Below are positions 23,280-32,300 of a DNA stretch of 64,000 bases, piece by piece (position 1 is the stretch's first letter; each line of letters starts with the position of its first letter). The DNA is from Candidatus Poribacteria bacterium (GTDB lineage Bacteria; Poribacteria; WGA-4E; WGA-3G): contig JAJDWA010000048.1 of assembly GCA_022825825.1 (NCBI GenBank), positions 1 to 64,000 of the forward strand, written 5' to 3'. The translations under genes were made by a program, and so were the position numbers. The notes below the pieces were generated by a model. The model was not told the DNA's origin, did no database searches, and worked only from the letters and a program-made list of their open reading frames with translations.

Positions 23280-24683
23280 TTATACCCTATTTTCGTTTTC
23301 TTGTGGTAAATTTTCCTTTTCTCGCTCTGCTATTTGCACAACAGCAGGCAATAAACCGTAAATTCCCCAGAACGGCACACCGATCGCATCACCGTTCAGT
23401 AGATTATTCACAATAAAATGCACCATCAAAGAAATTTCAGCTGCCATCAGACCAATAACAGTGGCGCGGTAAAAGCCATCCTCAATCCTTTTGAGGGCAC
23501 GAAAGCCGTAACGTAAGAACGCAAGGTTGAGCCATATCCATACTGCTAACCCGACAATTCCCAGTTCAGCCATAACTTGAAGATATTCACTGTGTGCTCC
23601 CAACTGAAACTGTGCTATGTAGCTGCCCACAAGCGAAACATCTTCCTCGTAGAGCATGGCAAAAGCCCCGTACCCCTTACCCAAAATAGGGCTTTCAAGA
23701 AACATAGTGGTGGCTTGTCCCCATCGCATGAGGCGTGCTCGGTTAGAGGCATAATTAACATCTACTGTAGACGAAATACGTTCAACGACTGCACTGTAGA
23801 CACCGGGCAAACTTAAACATACCAATAAGACGAGACACACAACGCCAATAAACAGAATCTTTTTCTGTGTGACACCTCTGCCCAATTGTATTAGCATGAA
23901 TCCAACTGCAACGATAACAGAGAGCCATACCCCCCTCGAAAAACACATAATTAGACCTATTCCGAAGCAGACAAACCACCCTATCCACATAACACGGTCA
24001 TATTGTTGATTATCAAATAGCAGACGACTCAGACAAATTAAAAAGAAGATTGCCGTGAATGAACCGTAGACTGAGTAATTCGTGAACGGAGAACTCCGGA
24101 ACGCACTTGTCCACTGCCATTGATCAATATGGTAGAGCAACACAATAACCGTCCAGACAACAGCAATTGCTGCACTTGGAAAGGAGGAAATAAATAAACG
24201 ATTTAAACTTTGGCGATGTTGCACTAAATCATATAGGACCAAACTGAACATTATGTAGGTAGAAGCACGAAACGCGCCTTTTAAAGTACCAAATAGGTCG
24301 GGCGTATTAATGGCGGATAGGAATGTGACAAATATAAAGGCACAAACAGGCAATAAAAATGGAAAGGTCGGGATGGTCTTTTGCTGTCCCAGCACGTAAT
24401 CTAAGATCTTTTTTAACCAATAAACAGCACTGAGCATGCCTAATAACGGCTCAGTCGGTGTTTGAATTTCAAGAAATTGCGGAATTATGTAACGAAAGGA
24501 GAAGGGAAGGCAGATAAAGAGGACATAGAGAGCTAACTCCATGCCGAAGAATACAAATGACCCTGTTGCAACTAATAGACACAAAACAGCAAGCGGTGTC
24601 TCTGAATAGTGTCCAAGAATACCCCCGAACACAATGAAAATTAAAAACGGAAGGGGACGGGCTACTTGTTGTTTGAAGGACAT
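23280..24683 (-). CDS. O-antigen ligase-like membrane protein (Wzy_C)
   Basis: 467 residues with about eleven hydrophobic segments. The Wzy_C-type region shows FSRGVWLSVIVAV near the middle, then GKGYGAFAMLY and AHSEYLQVMAELGIVG in the large extracytoplasmic loop, where the His and Glu are typical of O-antigen ligases and polymerases (WaaL/Wzy). Such enzymes join lipid-linked sugar chains to an acceptor at the outer face of the inner membrane. The acceptor here is not known. It lies 12 bases after an outer-membrane-like protein gene and 38 bases before the sulfatase-fold gene, so the three are likely one operon. No glycosyltransferases are nearby. Confidence 0.8.
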   Translation of the reverse strand: MSFKQQVARPLPFLIFIVFGGILGHYSETPLAVLCLLVATGSFVFFGMELALYVLFICLPFSFRYIIPQFLEIQTPTEPLLGMLSAVYWLKKILDYVLGQQKTIPTFPFLLPVCAFIFVTFLSAINTPDLFGTLKGAFRASTYIMFSLVLYDLVQHRQSLNRLFISSFPSAAIAVVWTVIVLLYHIDQWQWTSAFRSSPFTNYSVYGSFTAIFFLICLSRLLFDNQQYDRVMWIGWFVCFGIGLIMCFSRGVWLSVIVAVGFMLIQLGRGVTQKKILFIGVVCLVLLVCLSLPGVYSAVVERISSTVDVNYASNRARLMRWGQATTMFLESPILGKGYGAFAMLYEEDVSLVGSYIAQFQLGAHSEYLQVMAELGIVGLAVWIWLNLAFLRYGFRALKRIEDGFYRATVIGLMAAEISLMVHFIVNNLLNGDAIGVPFWGIYGLLPAVVQIAEREKENLPQENENRV

Positions 24684-24695
24684 CCGTAAAAACGA

Positions 24696-25412
24696 TTAAA
24701 ACTGCGATCTAACCCCGAATCCAATCGCAGTTCCATCAAGAATTATATTTAGTGGCTGAGGGCCGGTGGTTTCAACGGTTTTTAAGATTCGTTTTAATTC
24801 AAAACTGATAGACACGTTATTTCCTATAGCTGCGCGAGTCCTGTGTTGCGATTCCCATTGAAACAACTCAACACCCGCTATAACATAACCTGTTGTAGTC
24901 GATGCGCTATCATTAAGCGATATACCTTGTGCTGCAAGCACATCAACTATACCGCCATCAAAGTTGGCTCTCAAAAAACCGATGCCGGCACCGAAATAGA
25001 TCGGCAAATATTCATATAGGAGCACCGGACGATAGATTAACTGATAGGATATGGGCACAAGCGTGGCCGTGAGAGATGTTGCAGTCGGTGGTGGTATATC
25101 GAGTTGCGTTTGCCAATAGCCAATTTCTATTCTTGAATCAAGTTCGGGTATGTGCTGAAAGACGATTGAAAGCGTTGGCATCATAGCAACCGGAGTTTTG
25201 GATACGCCAGCACTCTGTAGAATATTAGTTAGATCCCCTAATTCTGGTTTATAAGAAAAGACAGAAAACTGCAGTGATGAAGTTTGTAGGTGTTGTCTAA
25301 AAAAACTGTTTAAGATAGATGGGGGGCGTGCTGCTTGTCCATTGGAAGGTTCAGCACGTGAAGTGTTGGAAATAATGAACACTGATAACAGAATTATGAC
25401 AAGATAACGCAT
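24696..25412 (-). CDS. Predicted outer-membrane beta-barrel protein
   Basis: 238 residues. A signal peptide (about 1-20, ending TSRA) leads into a run of alternating hydrophobic and polar strands: YKPELGDL, DSRIEIGYWQTQL, LVPISYQLIYRPVLL, LPIYFGAGIGFLRA, TTGYVIAGVELF, IGNNVSISFELK. The protein ends in an aromatic residue, Phe (IGFGVRSQF), as needed for BAM recognition. I do not recognise the family; OmpW-like and PorV-like barrels are similar in look. Placed directly before an O-antigen ligase-like gene, it may serve polysaccharide export or be an envelope structure protein. Confidence 0.65.
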   Translation of the reverse strand: MRYLVIILLSVFIISNTSRAEPSNGQAARPPSILNSFFRQHLQTSSLQFSVFSYKPELGDLTNILQSAGVSKTPVAMMPTLSIVFQHIPELDSRIEIGYWQTQLDIPPPTATSLTATLVPISYQLIYRPVLLYEYLPIYFGAGIGFLRANFDGGIVDVLAAQGISLNDSASTTTGYVIAGVELFQWESQHRTRAAIGNNVSISFELKRILKTVETTGPQPLNIILDGTAIGFGVRSQF

Positions 25413-25477
25413 TATTTTGAGTATTCACGCTACAAAAACTGAGATAATATCTGAATTCCTAAGACAGGTACAAAATT

Positions 25478-25512
25478 AAAAAAAGTAGGATGCCCAAGAT
25501 TAGGGCATCCTA
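25478..25512 (-). terminator. Terminator of the OmpA-like gene
   Basis: TAGGATGCCC (25486-25495) pairs perfectly with GGGCATCCTA (25503-25512). On the minus strand the hairpin is followed by a T-run (A7 at 25478-25484 on the plus strand). Confidence 0.8.
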
Positions 25513-25556
25513 ACAACACTGGGCAGTAAATTGAGTAAATCCGAAAGGATAACAGG

Positions 25557-26432
25557 TTACATCATAGAACCGGATGGATTAAGAATCACTTCTACCCGGC
25601 GATTCATCGCTCTACCAGCAGCGGTATTTTGCGATGCGACCGGATCAGTATGTGCTTTTCCAACAGCCTTAATTCTGGCAGCGTCAACACCTTTGCTTTT
25701 TAAATATTTAACAACGGAGTTTGCTCGTGTTTGAGACAAATCCCAATTGCTTCGGTGACTACCACGTAATACCGGCGTTCCATCTGCATGTCCAACGACA
25801 AGTATTTCAGCTTCCGGGTTTTCCATAATTTGGCTAACGATACCATCAACCATCTCTTTAGCTTTGCTTGACAAACCTGTTTGCCCACTGCCGAAATTGA
25901 CGGTAACCAAAAGCGTTGGTTTTGAGGCAGCATCAGCTTTGAGTTCGGTAATATCTTCTAACATAGCAGCAATTTGAGACATGACTTTCTTCAAATCCAT
26001 GCCCTGTGCATTCAGACTATTGGCAAGATCCGTAACCTGTTTTTGGACCTTAGCATCTTCAGCTTTTGCAAAATCCCTCGCTTTTTTACCCTGACTATCA
26101 ATGCTTTTTGCTAAGTCAGCGCGAGCTTTTGCGATCTCTTCTTTGGTTTTTTGCTCGGCAGCAGCGATAGTATCAGCATCCCCTTGCTGTGATGTGGCAA
26201 TTGCCTCATCCTTCATTTTGGAGATAGCCTCCATCGTGGCCTTATTATTTTGATCGACCTTTCCTTCAAGCTTTGTAACTTGTGCTTTAATTTCAGTAGT
26301 GGACTGGTCAATCTGTGTAACGTGCTCATTTTTCCACATTTCAAACTCTTCTTGGCTTAACTTACCGCAACCAATAGCGGTAATGCTTATTACCAAAAGA
26401 GTAGTAAAAGTAAGTGTTCCTATAGTTTTCAT
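25557..26432 (-). CDS. OmpA-family lipoprotein
   Basis: 291 residues from the ATG at 26432, chosen because GGGAGG stands six bases before it; the longer frame from 26468 has none. The N-terminus is a lipoprotein signal with lipobox-like ITAIGC, so Cys near residue 22 should be lipidated. A long coiled-coil-like Lys/Glu/Gln-rich region (about 30-170) follows, then an OmpA domain (about 175-285) with VVGHADG, NWDLSQTRANSV and NRRVEVIL, including the Asp and Arg that bind peptidoglycan diaminopimelate. The likely role is to tether the outer membrane to the wall. The gene has its own promoter and terminator. Confidence 0.88.
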   Translation of the reverse strand: MKTIGTLTFTTLLVISITAIGCGKLSQEEFEMWKNEHVTQIDQSTTEIKAQVTKLEGKVDQNNKATMEAISKMKDEAIATSQQGDADTIAAAEQKTKEEIAKARADLAKSIDSQGKKARDFAKAEDAKVQKQVTDLANSLNAQGMDLKKVMSQIAAMLEDITELKADAASKPTLLVTVNFGSGQTGLSSKAKEMVDGIVSQIMENPEAEILVVGHADGTPVLRGSHRSNWDLSQTRANSVVKYLKSKGVDAARIKAVGKAHTDPVASQNTAAGRAMNRRVEVILNPSGSMM

Positions 26433-26499
26433 GGAATTCCTCCCAAAAATTGATGCGTAAGTGTGCAATGTATTTACTCCACAATAAGATTATTATAAT

Positions 26500-26528
26500 A
26501 GTTTAACACAATTTCGCGTTTAATTCAA
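26500..26528 (-). promoter_or_regulatory. Promoter of the OmpA-family gene
   Basis: On the minus strand TTGAAT (26528-26523) and TAAACT (26505-26500) are 17 bases apart with TGT before the -10 box. About 70 bases separate it from the ATG at 26432. Confidence 0.5.
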
Positions 26529-26606
26529 TAAAAATTGATATGTAATTGTTTTTGACAAGAATCAATGTATCAAAACTTAACGGGACTTATACCAAATTTA
26601 CGGGAT

Positions 26607-26966
26607 TTACCTTTTTTCCGCCTGTGAATCAACTTCAGGTTCAAGAACAAACTTAAGTTTGTCAATAGCACGGTTAATTGGTAATTCGTAAAATTTTTGT
26701 AACTCCCGTAACTCATTTGCTATGTCAAAAGCGACAAGGATCGGAATTCGCGTATGGTCATAGCCTTTCTGCGTAAAACTTTCTATCCGCTGCTTAACAT
26801 AAGTGACCAAGATGTCAATGTCCTCAGCGGTTAACTCCTCTGTCGGTTTAATAGAATAAGGGACACCTAAAATAACAAAACGTATGGCTTTACCTTCTCC
26901 AGTAGGTTGTTTTTCTTCCTCTGTTTGCTGTTCGCTTTGTATATCTGTTCGCTGTTCGTCTTGCAT
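26607..26966 (-). CDS. zapA: ZapA-like cell division protein
   Basis: 119 residues. After an acidic, Gln-rich head (DIQSEQQTEEEKQ, about residues 8-20) the body reads KAIRFVILGVPYSIK, then YVKQRIESF and RIPILVAFDIANELREL, and ends in a helix rich in Leu and Lys. This matches ZapA (short beta strands followed by a coiled coil), the protein that bundles FtsZ filaments at midcell. The N-terminal extension is unusual. The start has an AAAGGAAC site. It lies 99 bases before the aroE stop in the same direction, so the two could be co-transcribed. Confidence 0.7.
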   Translation of the reverse strand: MQDEQRTDIQSEQQTEEEKQPTGEGKAIRFVILGVPYSIKPTEELTAEDIDILVTYVKQRIESFTQKGYDHTRIPILVAFDIANELRELQKFYELPINRAIDKLKFVLEPEVDSQAEKR

Positions 26967-27065
26967 ATTTGTTCCTTTCAGAAAAAGTTCATAATTTACG
27001 CCGCTTGTGTCTGGATTATAAACGAGTTTTAATAGAGTTAGAGAAATTACTAAACCTGTTTTCTG

Positions 27066-27944
27066 CTATGAAAGTGCTTGTCGCATGGTTTTCACACACG
27101 GTTCAACACCTGTCCACCGTGCAAAAGCGATTGCTCCCTGATGCACCAGCATACCGATTCCACCAACTATTTTGCATCCTTTTTCATCTGCTGCTGTTAA
27201 TAACGTTGTCATGGGCGGAGTGTATACAATATCGTAGACGGTAGTGCTCGGTTGCAACCAATTCGGGTCAACCAAAAGTGGATGTGAGGTATCCATACTT
27301 GATGAGGCAGTATTGACGAGCAATGCGCTACCTTTCACCGCATCTGGCAAACGGGAATCCTCTAATCCCAGGCCTTCAAGTATGGTTTTATGTCCGGTTA
27401 CCTCCTGCACATTGATCTTTTCGGAAAGTTCTTCTGCTAATGCGACCGCCTTTGATACCGTTCGATTGGCAATAATGACTGAACGCACACCTGCAAGTGC
27501 CAAAGCGACCACAACTGCCCGCGCTGAGCCACCTGCACCTAACACAACAACATCTTTTCCGATTGGCACGGATGCGCCTGTCTCCTCCAACGCTCTTAAA
27601 AATCCAGGAGCATCTGTATTTTCACCATGTATCCCTTCATCATTAAAAGTAAGTGTATTTACAGCACCAATGAGTTCCGCCTCCCGCGAAATAGATGTCA
27701 AAAATGGAATGACCGCTTGTTTATGTGGCAGCGTGACATTGATTCCGACCACGTTGAGTGCCTTAAACCCATGCATCGCCTCAGCGACTGCGTCAGCAGC
27801 CACATGGAACGGAACATAAACATAATCAAGTCCTGCTTTGGCAAGGGCAGCGTTATGCATTTGGGGTGAACGACTATGTTCTACCGGTGCGCCTATTACC
27901 CCAACAATTTTTGTGTGGCCGGTGATTGTGTGTAATTTATCCAT
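27066..27944 (-). CDS. aroE: Shikimate dehydrogenase
   Basis: 292 residues. The N-terminal shikimate domain has GVIGAPVEHSRSPQMH, NVTLPHK with catalytic Lys75 and NTDAPGF with Asp111; the NADP-binding loop VLGAGGSAR begins near residue 135. This is the full catalytic dyad of AroE, which reduces 3-dehydroshikimate in chorismate synthesis. At 292 residues it is slightly longer than E. coli AroE (272). No other shikimate pathway gene is nearby. The ribosome site is weak (TTTAGATGG). Confidence 0.93.
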   Translation of the reverse strand: MDKLHTITGHTKIVGVIGAPVEHSRSPQMHNAALAKAGLDYVYVPFHVAADAVAEAMHGFKALNVVGINVTLPHKQAVIPFLTSISREAELIGAVNTLTFNDEGIHGENTDAPGFLRALEETGASVPIGKDVVVLGAGGSARAVVVALALAGVRSVIIANRTVSKAVALAEELSEKINVQEVTGHKTILEGLGLEDSRLPDAVKGSALLVNTASSSMDTSHPLLVDPNWLQPSTTVYDIVYTPPMTTLLTAADEKGCKIVGGIGMLVHQGAIAFARWTGVEPCVKTMRQALS

Positions 27945-28044
27945 CTAAAAAATCGGGCGGACAAAGCCCTTCCACAAGAGACATGTCCTTATGTTAACAT
28001 CTATAACTTGAACAACGTGAAATCCGACATGATCTGCGTCTGAA

Positions 28045-29112
28045 TCAATCCGTTTGCTTGAGGTGTCCCCACTGAAGCGTGAGTTTACCCACGGGCGACA
28101 CTACATACGGACTATTACTTACCCAATCCACGGCAATATCACTCACGGGACGTTCTAACAAAGTTGTTATTTTTTCGGTAGCAATATGATACTTATAAAT
28201 ATTGCTGGATGGAACTTCATCAGGGGGCAGTTCTGGTTCGTTCAACTTTACCTGACGCGCACTGAAAACTACCGATTTGCCATTATCTGTCCAGTCAATA
28301 CTTCCAGGATCCCAGTGGATCGGTATATTTAACTGCTTAAACGTTTTACCATTTAGATCACAGATATAATACTGATACGCCTTCGGGGTATTTATTATGC
28401 CATTCGGGCCCTTTTTCTGCTGGGTAAACTCTTCTTGTGTATACAGTATCTGTTTCCCTTTCGGTGACCAACGTGGATTGTGTCGAGTTATGAACAATTC
28501 ATCCTGTGGTGCTTCCGGTACCAGTCTCCGCATATTATCGCCATCGGAATCCATAATATAGACATTTCCACCCGTCCCGATAAAAGGAACATCGTGTATT
28601 AGAAATACAATTTGTTTGCCATCTGGCGACCAATCCGGGGAAATGATGTCATGATCAGAAATTTTCTCAAGCTTACCGCTCTTAAGATGCAGCACGTAGC
28701 CGTTATTATTCCATTCACCATCTATTTTCTCCGACCTTGCAAATACAACTTTTTCTCCATCGGGTGAAAAAGTTGGATAGAAATCGAACATATTATTTCT
28801 TATAGGGTGGGTGATGTGTCGGATATTCGTGCCGTCAGCATTCATCAGATGGATTGTAGAGTGGCCTGGATACACAATCTGGTTGCCATCAGCTGACCAG
28901 CGCGGATGCCCAGCCTCCGGTGAAGCGGTAATTAGCGTTAAATTGCTGCCATCATCCTCCATAGTATATATTTCATAAACACCTTCAAAATGAAAAAAAC
29001 CATCAAAATCAACATGTTTACCACGTTTTGATATAAAAACGATTTTGGCACTTGCAACAGTTGAAAAAAGCAGCAGCAAAAGGCATAAGATTGTCCATTT
29101 CCAAAACCGCAT
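28045..29112 (-). CDS. Exported TolB-like beta-propeller protein
   Basis: 355 residues from the ATG at 29112, which has GGAGGTCTAAA before it and lies behind the promoter; the longer frame from 29181 starts upstream of the transcription start. A signal peptide (about 1-22) is followed by PD40/WD40-like blades with DGSNLTLITASP, PRWSADGNQIVYPG, FSPDGEKVVFAR, PDWSPDGKQIVF and RWSPKGKQILY, as in TolB. No C-terminal TolB partner or Pal gene is next to it, so it may have a different role. It ends in KLTLQWGHLKQTD, the same tail type as the two LamG-like proteins. It is probably a periplasmic or surface protein. Confidence 0.85.
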   Translation of the reverse strand: MRFWKWTILCLLLLLFSTVASAKIVFISKRGKHVDFDGFFHFEGVYEIYTMEDDGSNLTLITASPEAGHPRWSADGNQIVYPGHSTIHLMNADGTNIRHITHPIRNNMFDFYPTFSPDGEKVVFARSEKIDGEWNNNGYVLHLKSGKLEKISDHDIISPDWSPDGKQIVFLIHDVPFIGTGGNVYIMDSDGDNMRRLVPEAPQDELFITRHNPRWSPKGKQILYTQEEFTQQKKGPNGIINTPKAYQYYICDLNGKTFKQLNIPIHWDPGSIDWTDNGKSVVFSARQVKLNEPELPPDEVPSSNIYKYHIATEKITTLLERPVSDIAVDWVSNSPYVVSPVGKLTLQWGHLKQTD

Positions 29113-29171
29113 TTTAGACCTCCGTTGATCTTGCAAGAGACTCCATCGTAGCTGTTCCATAAAATAACAGT

Positions 29172-29200
29172 AATATAGCAATATTGCGAAAAGTTGTCAA
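29172..29200 (-). promoter_or_regulatory. Promoter of the TolB-like gene
   Basis: On the minus strand TTGACA (29200-29195) and TATATT (29177-29172) are 17 bases apart with TGC before the -10 box. It is among the best promoters in the window and settles the translation start at 29112. Confidence 0.75.
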
Positions 29201-29252
29201 TAAACCATCCAGGATGGATGTGTAAAGTTTCTGTACATATTGCCACCACTGG

Positions 29253-29278
29253 TAGGAGCGGCTTCCTAAACGCTCCTA
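29253..29278. repeat. Dispersed palindrome with TTCCTAA loop
   Basis: TAGGAGCG (29253-29260) pairs with CGCTCCTA (29271-29278) around GCTTCCTAAA. It belongs to the same intergenic palindrome family as 2333, 5861 and 15007. Confidence 0.65.
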
Positions 29279-29352
29279 TCGGTCATGGGAAATCAACTTT
29301 ACCGAATCAAAAAATTAATCTTCATCAAAGCGCGCCTACCAAATAGGATCAA

Positions 29353-29365
29353 GTTATTTTGGTAT
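29353..29365. repeat. Lone MITE end
   Basis: GTTATTTTGGTAT (29353-29365) matches the right terminal repeat of the MITE-like elements at 15344-15356 (one base different). No matching left end is within reach, so it is probably a decayed element joined to the palindrome at 29253. Confidence 0.4.
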
Positions 29366-29371
29366 AATATG

Positions 29372-32300
29372 CTAATCTGAAGCGAGCAATTTCGCCACCT
29401 TCTGTTTCGCTTCTTCCATTGTCGGATACCGAATTTCCCTATATCCTCGAACGGTTTCAGGGCATTCTAATGCTTGGACATGTTTGTCATAGTTTCCATC
29501 ATCAGTTGGGTCAAATGTATCTATCACTTCTCGAATATACCAATTTCGGAATTCCTTCTCTTTTGCGTGCCACTGCGATAACCAGCGTCTCAGAAATTTC
29601 ATCCGTTTCATCAGGTGCAACATCCAATTTCGCGTATCAACATCATGTTCAATATCGAAACCCATCACAGTAAAATGGGGGCGATTGAGATGAAGATAGC
29701 GAATTTTATCACCGTTTCTCTCATCAACATTATAGCGGACCTTATCGCGGGCAAGTTTTTCTTTACTTGTTAGCAGATGTGAAACATATACTTCATCCTT
29801 AATCAGCATCACTTTGTGTAAGTATTTTATAGCAGATTTTGTGGCGCGATAATCACCAAAGTCTTTTTCGTAAACTTGTTCAATCTTCTCAATGTATAAC
29901 TGCGCGTAGTTTATATTTTCAAACTGAATCAGATCGTAGATATAGAGTGCAAGACTACGATGTGTCGGGTCATCCAACTGAACTTTCTTAACGATTCCCT
30001 CGACTAAATTGACATAAAAATCAACAAGACGTTTACCTCTGAATTTTTCTGATAGGATACCACTTTTTTCTTTTAATGTCTCTGCATAAGTTTGTTTTGA
30101 AACATCGGATATATGTTGCAGTAGATTGCTATCAACGTTTTCCTGGACTGCGAGGTATCTACCAATCTCAAAAGCATTAAGATTTTGTTGTAAATCGGAA
30201 CGCCTGACCATCTGCTTCAAAGCAAGTTTCAACGGTTCCAATGCAAGTGGCATTAAGCCGCGTTGGAACGCGACCCCTATTAGCATGATATTCGCGTACA
30301 GTTTTGTGCCGAACAATTGTTCCGAAATGTCAAACAAATTGATCCCAACATACGCATTCGTATTTTTCTCAATAGTCCCTTCTAAATCATCAGGCTCAAA
30401 ACTATCTTTCCCGATGAGGGTTGTCATTGTCTCTGTTTTTGCGGTATTAACAACGGCGGCAGTACGTCCAGACGATGCAACACGGAAGACCGATTCGGCT
30501 GAAATGCCCCGAACCGTCTCTAAAATATCAAGCCCTAAGACAAGATCCGCCTTGCCGTAAGGGATAATCGGTGAAATCTTGTAACCATTAGTTGTATAGG
30601 TAACGTGTGTATAAACGCCCCCATTCCGTATCGCTAAACCCTTTCTATCACAGAAATGCACATCATATCCTTGAATATACCCTGCAACAACAAGTATTTT
30701 AGAGATTGTGCCGATACCCATTCCACCGACACCAGCTGCGTATGCACTCCATGCTTTATCAAAAGTTTGTGGCGGCGGTGGCGGCAAAGGGGCGGCTCCG
30801 TTTATTCCCAGTCGTGAAAGCAATTCAGATAACTCTGAATCTTCCCACATATTCGCAGCGTTTTCGTCCTTCTGTTTTGGCTTCTCAATTTGCTGAATAT
30901 GTTGCGTACGAGGGGGACGTTTGCGTGTTACGATAACTTCTTCAAAGGAGGGACATGCCCATTTAATTCGCGCACAAGCACCATCGGTTACACAATTAGA
31001 ACGATCAATAGCGATTTTGTCCCCGTAGTCGGTATCAACAATTTTTAGGGCAGGACATCCCGTAGATTTTGTGCATTCTAAACAAAATTCACAGACTTCC
31101 GGTGTAATATTGATATGTTTTTCGACCTTTAAGAAGCCCTCTTTTTCTTTAATTGCTTGCTGTTCACGTCGGAGGCGTCTATGGAAAGTAATTGCACATT
31201 CTTTATCTGCAATAATAATTTTCACACCATCTCTCAAAATCGCCTTCTCAAGATATTTTTTATAGTTCAACCGATCTTCCGGATTCACTCGGACAATCGT
31301 AATCTCGGAATTTCCAGCCAGTCCCTGTACAACTTTTTCTATGTCTTGGGCAAAAGTTGGATTCCCAAGGATGTCTATTTCGCCGGCAGGTGTCGGTTGG
31401 TGTCCTGTCATGGCTGTTGTTTGGTTATCTAAAATAATATAGGCGATATCTTGGTTATTTTTGATGGAATCGGAAATTGCGGACATACCACCGTGAAAGA
31501 AGGTTGAGTCCCCCATAAAAACGATCTGCTTATTGACAATGAAGGGATCAATACCAGCGCCAGCACCACCACCTAAAGTCATTGCAGAGAGATTGTGCAT
31601 CAAGCGTGGAAAGGGTTCGTATTTTAGCATTGAATAGCACCCGATATCTCCGTGAAAAACAAGATCAATAGGCGGTGAACTGTGATGCTTCTGCATATAC
31701 GCGGCATCTATAAATTGATTTGTAATTTCCAGAAGAACACTGGAGGAATCTCGGTGTGGACATCCGGGACAGAAGGTTGGGGTACGTGCTGGAATATCAG
31801 TCTTGATATGAGCGACCTCTTGCTGCAGCTGCGCCTCCTTTTCAAAAAGTTCAGTATCAACAGGGACGCTTTTGGTATATTGAGTATTTTTTCCGTTGTT
31901 TGAAAAGAGAGACATTAAACGTTGAATTAGAATAGAAGCGTCTAATCCCGCTTCTATTGGAATGCCAGGTAACTTTTCCGGGAAATGTTTACCCCACACT
32001 TTGACGGACTTATCCAGGTTCCCCTCCTGATACTTATGTGTTAGGAATGCCTTAATTTCATTTTCCAGAATAGGGCGTTTCTCTTCAATGACAAACAGTT
32101 CATCTACTTCTTCCGCAAACTCATAGAGGATATCTTCGTCAAGCGGGTGTGTCATACCGAGTTTGAGGATAGGGATGGAACCGCTGAGATTTAGTTCGGA
32201 TAAAGCATGTTCCAGATAAACATAACTGAAACCAGACGTCACGAATCCGATTCTATGTTGAGCTTGAACCGATGCTGAATTTCCATTACCATTTGTCGGA

